Assembly: GCF_000686945.1 (NCBI RefSeq)
Contig: NZ_JMME01000008.1
Location: 1 to 64,000 of the forward strand
Direction of reading: 5' to 3'
DNA length: 64,000 nucleotides
From: Selenomonas sp. AE3005
GTDB lineage: Bacteria; Bacillota; Negativicutes; Selenomonadales; Selenomonadaceae
Shown here: in pieces, positions 7,061 to 14,936 of the stretch
Layout of the letters: the number at the start of each line of letters is the position of its first letter
Position numbering within the stretch: position 1 is the first letter of the stretch
Program-made: the position numbers and the translations under genes
The notes under the pieces: generated by a model
Told to the model about the DNA's origin: nothing
The model's database searches: none
Seen by the model: only the letters and a program-made list of their open reading frames with translations

Positions 7061-7545
7061 GCGGGGAATACTTTTGACCGGTAAAAATACGCATTGCCTT
7101 TGACCGGTCAACTCGCTAATATAGACATAAGCCAAAAACATTGCCAGTCTCTGCATAAAATCCCAAAGAAACGAATAAATAAACATTTGACTTATGACAA
7201 AAAAATAAGCTCCACGCTATCCGCATAGAGCTTGTCAGTTTTTCCAGTATGATAATCCATCAATCTCTAAAAAATAAATCTCACAAATTTCCCTTTTCAA
7301 ACATTCTCCATTTCAGAGTTTTGATGTACTTCATAAATTCGCCCCTCGGCCTGCAAAAACTGCGGGCAATTTGCGGGCTACCATGAAGAAGTCAATCAAC
7401 CTCTAAAAGAAACTAAACGTCACGAAACAACCAGTTTCCTAATCAACGACTCCGCCGTCCCAATCCTGTCAAGGGTTCCGTCATTCCCCGCCAGTACACG
7501 CTCCACAGACATTCCATAAAATCTGTTTTCATAGCCCCCCTCTAA
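7061..7545. other. Island edge without a convincing gene
   Basis: This stretch holds a TTGACCGGTCAA palindrome (7100-7111), a minus-strand terminator (7199-7232) and AT-rich sequence. A 30-codon frame on the minus strand (7420-7512) reads like natural protein but has no usable ribosome site and no family I know. No integrase gene is seen here. Confidence 0.5.
7199..7232 (-). terminator. Intrinsic terminator on the minus strand
   Basis: On the minus strand AAGCTC...GAGCTT closes a hairpin with a GC-rich loop and is followed by ATTTTTTT. It would stop transcripts entering the island from the tRNA side. Confidence 0.5.
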
Positions 7546-7604
7546 GACTCGAAATCAAGTGTGGTTAATAGCCACCGTGGGTTCGAATCCCACCCTCTCT
7601 GCCA
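7546..7604 (+). other. 3' fragment of tRNA-Ser(CGA): island attachment-site remnant
   Basis: The sequence matches the 3' two thirds of a class II tRNA-Ser. It has an anticodon loop CTCGAAA, the 3' half of the anticodon stem (TCAAG), a long variable arm (GTGGTTAATAGCCAC), a T arm (GTGGG TTCGAAT CCCAC), an acceptor end CCTCTCTG and CCA. The 5' third (acceptor, D arm, 5' anticodon stem) is absent. Integrases of genomic islands commonly recombine in the anticodon or T loop and leave such a fragment at the far end. The intact tRNA should lie beyond the left edge of the window, making 1-7545 the distal part of an island. Confidence 0.75.
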
Positions 7605-7718
7605 TTGAGATTAAAGGGCTTTTCGTTCTAGCAGGTTTTGGTTAGACTGGTTTCCATTTTAGCTAAAACTGGTTGTCAAAAAGTTGTCAACAGGAGAGAA
7701 GAAGAGTCCTGTCATTAA

Positions 7719-7754
7719 AGAATCAGTATTCCTATGGGATACTGGTTCTTTTTT
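7719..7754 (+). terminator. Intrinsic terminator
   Basis: AGAATCAGTAT...ATACTGGTTCT forms a hairpin and is followed by six Ts. It lies about 115 bases beyond the tRNA fragment and may be the terminator of the original tRNA-Ser transcript. Confidence 0.7.
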
Positions 7755-7883
7755 ATTAGAAAGTAAGCGCCCTTGCTATTAAATGGTAATGTGTATTAAA
7801 ATCGGGCAAAATATGTAATGAACGCGAAAGTCAGTCGTATATGTAAATAGAAAGACAGTTTATAGGGCAGGGAGGCGAGTAGA

Positions 7884-7982
7884 ATGAAACGGTATTATAT
7901 CAATCAGTGGAACCAAAAACACTACCGGCATGTACGCAGACGCAATATCCGCAAGGCTGGGGCTTATAAAAGCGAAAAATAA
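7884..7982 (+). CDS. 32-residue basic peptide, unknown
   Basis: ATG at 7884 follows a GGGAGGCGAG ribosome site and opens a 32-codon frame rich in Arg, Lys, Tyr and His (MKRYYINQWNQKHY... then ...VRRRNIRKAG). It ends just before a hairpin (7989-8023), so it forms a compact unit. The charge suggests nucleic-acid or membrane-surface binding. I know no family; it may be a genuine small protein or a leader peptide. Confidence 0.4.
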   Translation: MKRYYINQWNQKHYRHVRRRNIRKAGAYKSEK

Positions 7983-7988
7983 CATTTT

Positions 7989-8023
7989 TAGGGCTGTTGC
8001 AAGAGAAATCAGTGCAACAGCCC
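7989..8023. terminator. Hairpin between convergent genes
   Basis: AGGGCTGTTGC...GCAACAGCCCT is a perfect 11-base stem. On the plus strand it is followed by AGTTCTATATTTTT. It lies between the small basic peptide gene and the convergent phosphatase gene and could serve both. Confidence 0.6.
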
Positions 8024-8047
8024 TAGTTCTATATTTTTATAAAATTT

Positions 8048-9295
8048 TTAGTAGTGCTGCCCCGTGAGTTCGGCATCACTGGTGATGGCGTCGGTAAGAC
8101 GCTGCTGGAAGTCCTGCATGGTTATCAGGCCGTCCTCATTGGCGTGGATATTTTGCAGGTGCAGGGGAATCATTCCCGGCGGATTGTCAGCGGTCAGTGG
8201 AGATGCTGTGGCGAGCTGTTGGCTGGTGGGGTATACGAGTTTGAGACTTACATAACTTTCGCCGTCTTTGTCTTGCCATTCTTCGACAACTAACTTACAG
8301 CCGATAGGGGTCTCTTGTTCGATGGTGTCCGGCAGTGGCGTGTCTTTGACTTCCAGAGCGCACATGACCGAAGCGACATTGCTGTCGTGGCCGCAGAGGA
8401 ATGTGAACTTGCGGCGTTGCAGGTTCAGTTCTTCCTGCATGATGGACAGCAGCGATCGTGATCTGGCACGGGACAAGGTGGGCAGGTGCCGGTAGGCGTG
8501 AATGCCCAGGTCTTTGACTGCCGCGATTTCCTGCCATTGCTGGAAGGTGAGTTCATGACCAAAGGTGGCGCGCTTGTCACCAAGCTCATAGTATTGCAGC
8601 ACCAGAGCATCGCAGGTGAACATCAAGGGACGGGCGGCGCCGGTGATTTGCAGACCGTCCTTGACGCCGATATTAAAATCAGCGAGGCTGATAACCGGCC
8701 GGTCCAAAACTGTGGCTGCGGTGGCAACGCCTTTGCTTATGGTGGCAGTCAGGGCCTGGCTGCCGCCGAGTGCCTGTAATTCCTGTGCATTGGCCTCGTT
8801 GAATGCTGGCTTGCGGTTTAGAGCTCCCGGCATAAATACCGGGTCCGCCTCATCAATCTGCCGGGTATAGGTGACGTCTACTGCTCCCTCTGGGAACATA
8901 CCCTGGGCAAAATTCCGGGAGGTAGCAATAGTGCGTTGAAAGCTGTTGGCGTAGAAGAAGAGATCCTTAGGCTGCAATTGGTAGTCCGCAGGGAAGAGTC
9001 CTTCCTGCTGGAGATAGTTGCGGAAGTAGGTTCCCATGTAGTGTTCCATGAGGGCGCCACGGGCTGTCAGGTACCCGTTTTTTACGCCAAAATCGTGCCA
9101 TTTATGGTCGGTCATTTTGGCCAGTACGCTGTCCTTGCCGGCGATGGGTGCGCGAATGTTGTGCCGGGAAAGGACGATAACCTGCACCAGCTGATATTTT
9201 TCGTGCAGCGTGTCCTGTGTGGCTGCCTGCGCCGGTTGACTGATGCTTAGGCACAGCAATGTCAGCAGCATGGCCAAAGTTTTTCGTAGTGTCAT
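8048..9295 (-). CDS. Periplasmic histidine acid phosphatase (glucose-1-phosphatase/phytase type)
   Basis: A 415-residue secreted enzyme that removes phosphate from phosphomonoesters by a phosphohistidine intermediate. A signal peptide ends near residue 24 (ISQPAQAA). The catalytic motif is SRHNIRAP at 43-50 (nucleophile His45); the proton-donor motif is CGHDSN, with His303-Asp304. The Asn in RHN, rather than RHG, and the later ETPIGCKLVVEEW segment resemble E. coli Agp more than AppA. Substrate could be glucose-1-phosphate or phytate, and the sequence does not decide. Length fits the family (about 410). The gene stands alone on the minus strand, with the 9352-9666 gene upstream and its own terminator between. 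Confidence 0.88.
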   Translation of the reverse strand: MTLRKTLAMLLTLLCLSISQPAQAATQDTLHEKYQLVQVIVLSRHNIRAPIAGKDSVLAKMTDHKWHDFGVKNGYLTARGALMEHYMGTYFRNYLQQEGLFPADYQLQPKDLFFYANSFQRTIATSRNFAQGMFPEGAVDVTYTRQIDEADPVFMPGALNRKPAFNEANAQELQALGGSQALTATISKGVATAATVLDRPVISLADFNIGVKDGLQITGAARPLMFTCDALVLQYYELGDKRATFGHELTFQQWQEIAAVKDLGIHAYRHLPTLSRARSRSLLSIMQEELNLQRRKFTFLCGHDSNVASVMCALEVKDTPLPDTIEQETPIGCKLVVEEWQDKDGESYVSLKLVYPTSQQLATASPLTADNPPGMIPLHLQNIHANEDGLITMQDFQQRLTDAITSDAELTGQHY

Positions 9296-9325
9296 AATAA
9301 TTCCCCCTAATCAGCATATAGGAAA

Positions 9326-9347
9326 AAAGCCCCACAAGGGGGCTGGC
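9326..9347 (-). terminator. Intrinsic terminator
   Basis: On the minus strand AGCCCCCTTGTGGGGCTTTTTT forms a short GC stem with a six-T run, just after the gene 9352-9666. Confidence 0.8.
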
Positions 9348-9351
9348 TGCA

Positions 9352-9666
9352 TCAATATGACGGGTGTTTCTTTACGTAATCAACCGGGCGGCTCCAGTCT
9401 ACGTGAACCTTGGTTGCATTCCACAGACGGGTGATGGCCAGTTTGAAACTGGCGGTATCAGCCAACGGGTCAATTTCTTCCGGCGTAAAATCCATCAGGG
9501 TTTCATGCGGAACGTTGATGCTGTGTTTTTCGCTAAGGTATTTTTCTGTGAGTTCCTTGGCCTCGGCGTTGTTGATGTTGACGGTAGCGCTTTTTGTGTC
9601 AGCGTCGTAATCAATCCAGCCTAAATCGCGGCCAAAGCTGATAGCCACACTAAATTTATTTTCCAT
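9352..9666 (-). CDS. Hypothetical protein, 104 residues
   Basis: It has a good ribosome site (AAAAGGAGATATGAATC before ATG 9666) and its own terminator, so it is probably a real single gene. The product is acidic, soluble, has no signal peptide and is rich in Asp and Glu, with an end reading VHVDWSRPVDYVKKHPSY. I do not recognise a family and see no catalytic motif. Confidence 0.65.
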   Translation of the reverse strand: MENKFSVAISFGRDLGWIDYDADTKSATVNINNAEAKELTEKYLSEKHSINVPHETLMDFTPEEIDPLADTASFKLAITRLWNATKVHVDWSRPVDYVKKHPSY

Positions 9667-9790
9667 GATTCATATCTCCTTTTAGAGCTCTTGCTGATAT
9701 TATTATATATTATTTGTGTTTAGTTGACAAATTTATTGGCAAAATGCTCGAATTTGGTAAATATTTTCAAAAGTTTGTATTTGTCAAGTC

Positions 9791-9819
9791 TTGCATAGGC
9801 ATTTTTTTTGTGCTACTAT
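9791..9819 (+). promoter_or_regulatory. Probable sigma-A promoter for the 6S RNA
   Basis: TTGCAT (9791-9796) and TACTAT (9814-9819) are 17 bases apart, with the predicted start near 9826-9828, at the beginning of the 6S-like region. Confidence 0.6.
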
Positions 9820-9827
9820 ACTTACAA

Positions 9828-9985
9828 AGAAGGAAAAGCCTGGGGTGTGCGGGGGCTTATAGAATGTCCAACCTACATTTATTACAGGGAGCTTGATTTG
9901 ATTCTGGTAGATGTTCGCCACGGCGAGATGCAGAAACCAGACTTAGGGCACCCACCTGCTAGTCGCAGGTTTTGGGCATTTTAAG
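9828..9985 (+). ncRNA. ssrS: 6S RNA
   Basis: A roughly 155-base unit with no reading frame and its own promoter. It starts GAAGGAAAAGCCTGGGGTGTGCGGGGG and ends AGGGCACCCACCTGC...GGTTTTGGGCATTTT. The AGGGCACCCACC element near the 3' end, and pairing of the 5' GGGGTGTGC region with it, are typical of Firmicute 6S RNA, which binds sigma-A RNA polymerase as a promoter mimic in stationary phase. The ends were judged from the promoter and the closing stem and may be off by several bases. Confidence 0.75.
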
Positions 9986-10013
9986 CGATCGGCATTTTGG
10001 ACCCCTTCTTTGA

Positions 10014-10050
10014 AAAGGGATTGCTATCTGCAGATGGCAGTCCCTTTTCA
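10014..10050. terminator. Hairpin between the 6S RNA and the convergent DUF896 gene
   Basis: AAAAGGGATTGC...GCAGTCCCTTTT forms a long imperfect stem. It lacks a clear T-run on either strand but lies where two transcription units converge. Confidence 0.5.
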
Positions 10051-10070
10051 CGCGTTTGGGGTTAAAATGC

Positions 10071-10346
10071 TTAATGATACTGTGGACGCAGATTGATGGC
10101 CACTTCATTTATATGGGTGATTTTCGGGTCCTTGGCTAAAGGCGCGCTGGCAGCACTGTTGCCGGCCTCGCCCGGGCCGGGGACTATTTCTATATTATCG
10201 AGCATTTGCCGCATTTGACCGCGGATACCTTCCAGGTATATTTCGCGGAGATTTTTCTGTTCCTTTTTTTCTTCCTCGGACAAGCCGGTGGAACGCTGTT
10301 TGCGTGATAATTCATTGATACGGGCGATGAGTTCCGGAGTTATCAT
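10071..10346 (-). CDS. DUF896 (YnzC) family protein
   Basis: A 91-residue protein. The first 50 residues match DUF896 closely: a helical hairpin with ARINELSRKQRSTGLSEEEKKEQ, then LREIYLEGIRGQMRQML. The tail of about 35 residues (Pro, Gly, Ala-rich, then HINEVAINLRP) is longer than in B. subtilis YnzC (77 residues). Members are small cytoplasmic proteins, some tied to the SOS response, but the molecular role is unknown. A GAGAGGC ribosome site precedes ATG 10346. Confidence 0.85.
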   Translation of the reverse strand: MITPELIARINELSRKQRSTGLSEEEKKEQKNLREIYLEGIRGQMRQMLDNIEIVPGPGEAGNSAASAPLAKDPKITHINEVAINLRPQYH

Positions 10347-10391
10347 AAAAAAGCCTCTCTTTCAATCTCTTTACATGTCATATGCATGATA

Positions 10392-10636
10392 TTATAACGC
10401 TATTGTTCAAATTTTGCCATAGGCAAAATCTTCCGATTGGCGTTTCAACGAGCCTGCAAAGTTATAGAGGCTAGGGAGATATTTGGGGGCTCGTTATAAC
10501 GCCGTTGTTCCAGTTTTGCCATAGGCAAAACTTCCTCTTGGCGTTTCAACGAGGCGGGAGATATGCTCGCCGCCTGTTTTGGTATTCGTGCCCCCACCTG
10601 CTGAGGTAGGGGACATTTTCTTGCCTCGTTATAACG
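10392..10636. repeat. Two tandem copies of a roughly 110-145 base palindromic repeat element
   Basis: Copy A spans about 10392-10503 and copy B about 10494-10636; a third copy is at 12552-12691. Each begins TTATAACGCYRTTGTTC, contains a TTTTGCC-ATA-GGCAAAA hairpin, then GGCGTTTCAACGAG, and ends CTCGTTATAA, so the ends are inverted repeats. Copy B also carries a CCCCCACC...GGTAGGGG hairpin. No frame is shared. This fits a MITE-like or REP-like intergenic repeat. It fills the gap before ddh; only the ddh promoter lies beyond it. Confidence 0.75.
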
Positions 10637-10671
10637 CAACTATTGTCTGTTGTATACATTAAAGAAAATTA

Positions 10672-10700
10672 TTTTCAATGCTCCGATGATGTGGTATAGT
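10672..10700 (+). promoter_or_regulatory. Probable sigma-A promoter of ddh
   Basis: TTTTCA (10672-10677) and TATAGT (10695-10700) are 17 bases apart, with an AAAGAAGGCAG ribosome site just before ATG 10745. Confidence 0.6.
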
Positions 10701-10744
10701 ATGAGGGTAGCTATTACTTTTTTGTTATAGAAAGAAGGCAGATT

Positions 10745-11731
10745 ATGAGTATCCGTATCGGTATTTTAGGTTATGGCAATCTGGGCCGTGGTGTGGAATG
10801 TGCGGTAAAGGCCAATGATGATTTGGAACTGGTGGCTGTATTCACGCGCCGTGACCCGGCACTGCTCACCATCAAAACTCCTGGCGTGCCTGTGGTGAAC
10901 GTCAGCGACGTGGAAGAATGGGAAGATAAAATTGATGTTATGATTCTCTGCGGCGGCAGCGCTACGGATTTACCGGTGCAGACTCCTCATTATGCCAAAC
11001 TCTTTAATGTTGTCGACAGTTTTGATACGCATGCCCGCATTCCTGAGCATTTTGCCAATGTTGACAAGGCTGCCAAGGAAAACGGCCACGTGGGTATTAT
11101 CTCCGTGGGCTGGGACCCGGGCCTGTTCTCACTGGCACGCGTCTATAGCAACGCCATTCTGCCGCAGGGCAAGGATTACACTTTCTGGGGCCGCGGCGTA
11201 TCCCAGGGACATTCCGACGCTATCCGCCGCATTGAAGGCGTAGCTGATGCTCGTCAGTACACGGTACCGGTGGAAAAAGCGCTGGCTGCTGTCCGTGCCG
11301 GTGAAAATCCTGACCTGACCACGCGTGAAAAGCATACCCGTGAGTGCTATGTCATGCTGGAAGAAGGTGCCGACGCCGCCAAGGTGGAGCAGGAAATCAA
11401 AACCATGCCCAACTACTTTGACGAGTATGACACGACGGTACATTTCATCAGTCAGGAAGAGCTGGACCGTGACCACAAGGGGCTGCCCCATGGCGGTTCG
11501 GTAATCCGCTCCGGTGTAACCGGCCACGATAAGGAAAACAAGCATGTCATCGAGTTCAAGCTGAACCTGGATTCCAATCCGGAATTCACCACCAGCGTGC
11601 TGGTCTGCTATGCCCGCGCTGCTTACCGTCTGGCGCAGGAAGGTGTTACCGGCTGCAAGACTGTACTTGATGTTGCACCTTCTTACCTGTCAGCACAGAG
11701 CGGTGCAGAATTGCGCGCTCATCTGTTGTAA
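10745..11731 (+). CDS. ddh: meso-diaminopimelate D-dehydrogenase
   Basis: A 328-residue NADPH-dependent enzyme that makes meso-diaminopimelate from tetrahydrodipicolinate in one step, for lysine and peptidoglycan. The Rossmann motif GILGYGNLGRG lies at residues 7-17, followed by FTRRDP, CGGSATDLP and the substrate region SFDTHARIP, SVGWDPG and WGRGVSQGHS. Length matches the family (about 326). Own promoter upstream and terminator downstream make it a single-gene unit. The call is firm. Confidence 0.95.
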   Translation: MSIRIGILGYGNLGRGVECAVKANDDLELVAVFTRRDPALLTIKTPGVPVVNVSDVEEWEDKIDVMILCGGSATDLPVQTPHYAKLFNVVDSFDTHARIPEHFANVDKAAKENGHVGIISVGWDPGLFSLARVYSNAILPQGKDYTFWGRGVSQGHSDAIRRIEGVADARQYTVPVEKALAAVRAGENPDLTTREKHTRECYVMLEEGADAAKVEQEIKTMPNYFDEYDTTVHFISQEELDRDHKGLPHGGSVIRSGVTGHDKENKHVIEFKLNLDSNPEFTTSVLVCYARAAYRLAQEGVTGCKTVLDVAPSYLSAQSGAELRAHLL

Positions 11732-11749
11732 AATTAAACTTTGGTTAAA

Positions 11750-11776
11750 AAAGCCCTGCTTTAGCAGGGTTTTTTA
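11750..11776 (+). terminator. Intrinsic terminator of ddh
   Basis: AAAAAAGCCCTGCTTTAGCAGGGTTTTTTAT: a seven-base stem and a six-T run. Confidence 0.9.
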
Positions 11777-11894
11777 TATTTATGCCGAAATAGAATTCTT
11801 ATCAAACCAAAAAAGCATAATTTGTTTAATCATTGTAGAAATTCACCGATAAATGTTGTAAAGAAACAATAACGGTGAGAAAGGGGGAAGAACA

Positions 11895-12536
11895 ATGATT
11901 TGTAGAAAATGCGGCTGTATATTAGATGAAAAGACAAAGGTGTGTGCCTTTTGTGGCGAACAGGCGGAACCTGGCAGTGTTGACCTGATGACGCGTACCG
12001 TAGGGGATGACGGTGCCAGCGAAATTCGGGCGGCGATGCCCGGGCTGATAAACCTGCAGGAACTTGCGGAAGTGCCGCAGGACAAGGAAATGCTCATCAT
12101 TGAACTGACCCGTCTGCAAGGATATTTTGCGCATGTTCGCAGCAAATATGCCACTTTGGGCGATTTGTGGATGATGCGTTCACAGAATGCGGAACCATCA
12201 TTGTTTAGCTGGACGATAGGCGGCTTTATTTCCACGTTGTTCTTTTATCTGATTCTATCGGGATTCCTGCCGGGAACACCCTGGACGTTCTTCTTTGTGC
12301 TGTGGCTGGGTGTGACCAGTGTGGGCTACGTGCAGGCCGGTAAGGCTTACGAAAAACGCAAAGCCCAGCTTGATGCTGATATCCGTGGCATGGAAAATGA
12401 AGTGCGTGACTTTTACAATCATGCTGAGCGTTGTTTCCTGCCTTTTGATTACAGTGACCCGCAGATTATCCGGGAATTGATTATCGGCCTGACCAAGGGC
12501 ACGATAACTTCCTTCAGCGATTACCGTGTACAATAG
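11895..12536 (+). CDS. Zinc-ribbon membrane protein, unknown
   Basis: A 213-residue protein. The N-terminus is a zinc ribbon with CRKC (Cys3, Cys6) and CAFC (Cys17, Cys20). A helical linker follows, then a hydrophobic pair near residues 103-140 (GGFISTLFFYLILSGFLP and TFFFVLWLGVTSVGYVQ), then a charged helix and a soluble end. The layout suggests a membrane protein with cytoplasmic zinc ribbon. ATG 11895 follows GAAAGGGGGAAGAAC. No family is recognised beyond the ribbon. Confidence 0.65.
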   Translation: MICRKCGCILDEKTKVCAFCGEQAEPGSVDLMTRTVGDDGASEIRAAMPGLINLQELAEVPQDKEMLIIELTRLQGYFAHVRSKYATLGDLWMMRSQNAEPSLFSWTIGGFISTLFFYLILSGFLPGTPWTFFFVLWLGVTSVGYVQAGKAYEKRKAQLDADIRGMENEVRDFYNHAERCFLPFDYSDPQIIRELIIGLTKGTITSFSDYRVQ

Positions 12537-12551
12537 TAACGGCAAAAACAT

Positions 12552-12691
12552 TTATAACGCCATTGTTCAAATTTTGCCGAAGGCAAAATCTTCCAATTAG
12601 CGTTTCAACGAGGCGGGAGATATGCTCACCGCCTGTTACGAGATGTTCACCCCCACTTACGGAAGTGGGGGACATCTTCGGCCTCGTTATA
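12552..12691. repeat. Third copy of the TTATAACG palindromic repeat element
   Basis: This copy closely matches 10494-10636, with TTATAACGCCATTGTTC at the start, a TTTTGCC-GAA-GGCAAAA hairpin, CGTTTCAACGAGGCGGGAG, a CCCCCAC...GTGGGGG hairpin and GCCTCGTTATA at the end. A separate short hairpin (GCCTTCACC...GGTGAGGGC) follows. The rest of the gap before 12815 appears empty. Confidence 0.75.
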
Positions 12692-12814
12692 GCCTTCACC
12701 TTTTTCCAAGGTGAGGGCTATATTATGGTGGGGAGATAGTTTTGCCTATGGAAAAACTGGCATAATGGCGGTATAATAGAAACTGATTTTTATTGATACT
12801 AAAGGAGGTAATCC

Positions 12815-13624
12815 ATGTCAGTATTTGCGCTATGCCTGATGTTTGTCTGTCCGGTGCTGCTGCTCTTGGTGGCGTTGCGCTACTTGCGGCTGCACAATTT
12901 AAAAATGACAGCCATGTTTGTCCTGCTGGCCGTAGCCGTAGGCGCGGTGGGCGGTATTACCGGATATGGGGAAATGGAAAACAGTGCCAAGCACAGTACG
13001 GAATCAAATTACGCCCGTGACCAGCGCGAGAATCAGACCCGCCGGTATGAGCAGGCGCTGGAGATTCTAGTACAGCTTGATTTCAATCATCCTGACAGGG
13101 AGAAAAGCGAGGAGGCTGTCCGCCTGTTACAGGATTTTGCCGACAAGAATTTAGCCAGTCAGCTGGAAGGTTCCTGTCCCGATGCGCAGATGCTCCTGGC
13201 TTATGCCGAGGCGATGAATCAGGTAGCTCTGTACCGGGGGCACATGACCAACAAGGACGTGGCTGCTGACCGCAAGCTGCTCTCAATAGTTCAGGATATG
13301 CCGGAAGGCTATCAGGGGCGTTTGTCGGAAAAAATTCTGCCTTTTCAGCGGCTGATTGTGGCCATGTGCAAGGAGGCAGAGCACGAGACAAAGCTCGATA
13401 AGGAAAATGCCCAAAAGCATGCGGCCAATCTCTCCCAGGGGAAATATGGCGGCATTCATCCCGGCGACAGCGAAACGAAAATTGCTGCTGCTATGGGGCA
13501 GCCAAGCCGCGTGAATGTCACGAATGGTGAAGGTGCGGAGCTCAAACAGTATGTATTCAACCATAATGGCAAAAGCGTTTATGTATACACCAGAGATGGC
13601 GTAGTTACAGACGTATCCATGTAA
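12815..13624 (+). CDS. Membrane-anchored protein with BamE/SmpA-like C-terminus
   Basis: A 269-residue protein with a strong ribosome site (AAAGGAGGTAATCC before ATG 12815). Two N-terminal membrane segments (about 3-24 and 31-48) precede a long helical region. The last 60 residues (GGIHPGDSETKIAAAMGQPSRV... YVFNHNGKSVYVYTRDGVV) read like the small BamE/SmpA-type fold found in envelope proteins. The C-terminal part probably faces the periplasm. It is probably in an operon with the secreted protein at 13654. No named orthologue is recognised. Confidence 0.6.
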   Translation: MSVFALCLMFVCPVLLLLVALRYLRLHNLKMTAMFVLLAVAVGAVGGITGYGEMENSAKHSTESNYARDQRENQTRRYEQALEILVQLDFNHPDREKSEEAVRLLQDFADKNLASQLEGSCPDAQMLLAYAEAMNQVALYRGHMTNKDVAADRKLLSIVQDMPEGYQGRLSEKILPFQRLIVAMCKEAEHETKLDKENAQKHAANLSQGKYGGIHPGDSETKIAAAMGQPSRVNVTNGEGAELKQYVFNHNGKSVYVYTRDGVVTDVSM

Positions 13625-13653
13625 TATATAATAAAAATTATGAGGTGATTAAC

Positions 13654-14082
13654 ATGAAAAAGAAGATTATGGCTTTATGTTTAGGCGCAATGCTGAGCTG
13701 CTCGGCTGTGGCCATGGCTGTTACGCCGGACGCGCAGGCGCTTTCCAATGAGCAGGAAAAAGCCGCTGCCTGGATGGACGTTATGCTGGTGAAGAATAAA
13801 CCGGTCGATGCCCTGAAAATGATGGGCAGTGAGGCACAGAAGGAAATTGACGCTGCTAAAATTACCAGCACGGCGCAGAAGATGGCCAATGATTTGGGTA
13901 AGTATAAGGGCGCACAGTTTGTGGCTTGGACGCGTTTTGACCAGGCTGACCAGATGGTGTACTTCATGACTTTTGAAAAGGAACCCGTGGTACGCTGCGT
14001 GCTGATTTTCGATAAACAGGGCAACCTGCAAAACTTTGGCATGAACCCGATTAAGCAGCAGGAAAACAAAGCACAGAAATAA
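13654..14082 (+). CDS. Small secreted protein, unknown
   Basis: The start is ATG 13654, set by GAGGTG seven bases upstream; a GTG at 13645 lies inside that site. The 142-residue product has a signal peptide (KKKIMALCLGAMLSCSAVAMA) and a mature part of about 115 residues with an alternating helix and strand pattern (MVYFMTFEKEPVVRCVLIFDKQGNLQNFG), reminiscent of DUF3887-like domains. It lies 29 bases after the preceding membrane protein gene. Function is unknown. Confidence 0.6.
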   Translation: MKKKIMALCLGAMLSCSAVAMAVTPDAQALSNEQEKAAAWMDVMLVKNKPVDALKMMGSEAQKEIDAAKITSTAQKMANDLGKYKGAQFVAWTRFDQADQMVYFMTFEKEPVVRCVLIFDKQGNLQNFGMNPIKQQENKAQK

Positions 14083-14143
14083 AAGCCGTCCGGCAGGTGC
14101 GGAAATTTAGCTGTAAATAATATAGTAAGGAAAGTGTGCGCAG

Positions 14144-14923
14144 ATGATATTTGACAGTCATATTCACACCGAGTTTTCCGCAGACGCGGACATGAAAGCC
14201 CGTGAGGCGCTGCAGGCGGCAGCCGGGCAGGGGATTGGTCTGGTGTTTACCGAGCACTTGGACGCTGATTATATCAGCAAAGAGGGCAAGACCTTTACCT
14301 TTGAGCCGGAGCAGTACTGGCGTACTTACAACCCCTTGCGCGGTGACAACCTGCGGCTGGGCGTGGAAATCGGTATGCGTGAGAGCACCAGGGATTATTC
14401 TGAGGAGCTTTCCCGGCGTGTGCCCTTTGATATGGTGATTTGTTCCCAGCATATCGTCGATGATTTGGATATTTTTTATCCCGATTATTATGAGGATAAG
14501 GATAAACAGACAGCCTATCACCGCTATTTTGAGCAGATGGCTGACAATCTCCGGGGGCACAGCTTTGCCGATACTTTAGGGCATATTGATTACATCTGCC
14601 GTTATGCACCGTATGAAAATGCCGGCATTGTCTACAAGGATTTTGCTGATGAAATCGATAAGGTGTTACAGACGGCGGTGGACACGGATACCGCCATGGA
14701 GATAAACACCCGGCGGCTGGGGGACAAAGAGGCTCTGGCTGACCTAATGCCAATTTACCAGCGGTATCGGGAACTGGGCGGCCGCTATGTCACGCTGGGG
14801 TCTGACGCCCATGTCCCTGCGGCGGTGGGCGCGCATCTGCTGCTGGCGTATGATTTTGCGGAAAGCCTGCACCTTACGCCGGTGACCTTCCAGCAACGGC
14901 AGATGGTGAATTGTCAGAAATAA
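14144..14923 (+). CDS. PHP-type histidinol-phosphatase family protein
   Basis: A 259-residue metal-dependent phosphoesterase of the PHP fold. Metal-ligand motifs are visible: HIHTEFSADAD (His6, His8, Asp14), FTEHLD, GVEIG, the CSQHIVDD segment, LGHIDYICRY and GSDAHVP near the C-terminus. These match HisJ/HisK-type histidinol-phosphatases (histidine biosynthesis, step 8), but no his genes are nearby, so another phosphate ester may be the substrate. The length (about 260) is normal. Confidence 0.8.
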   Translation: MIFDSHIHTEFSADADMKAREALQAAAGQGIGLVFTEHLDADYISKEGKTFTFEPEQYWRTYNPLRGDNLRLGVEIGMRESTRDYSEELSRRVPFDMVICSQHIVDDLDIFYPDYYEDKDKQTAYHRYFEQMADNLRGHSFADTLGHIDYICRYAPYENAGIVYKDFADEIDKVLQTAVDTDTAMEINTRRLGDKEALADLMPIYQRYRELGGRYVTLGSDAHVPAAVGAHLLLAYDFAESLHLTPVTFQQRQMVNCQK

Positions 14924-14936
14924 TTTGCGTTTTACC

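Noticed and set aside
7420-7512. A 30-codon minus-strand frame near the island edge
   Set aside because: The amino-acid pattern looks natural, but there is no usable ribosome site and no known family. It might be a decayed gene end.
7510-7604. An intact tRNA gene ending at 7604
   Set aside because: The 5' acceptor strand (complement of CCTCTCTG), the D arm and the 5' half of the anticodon stem are absent, so only a 3' fragment is present.
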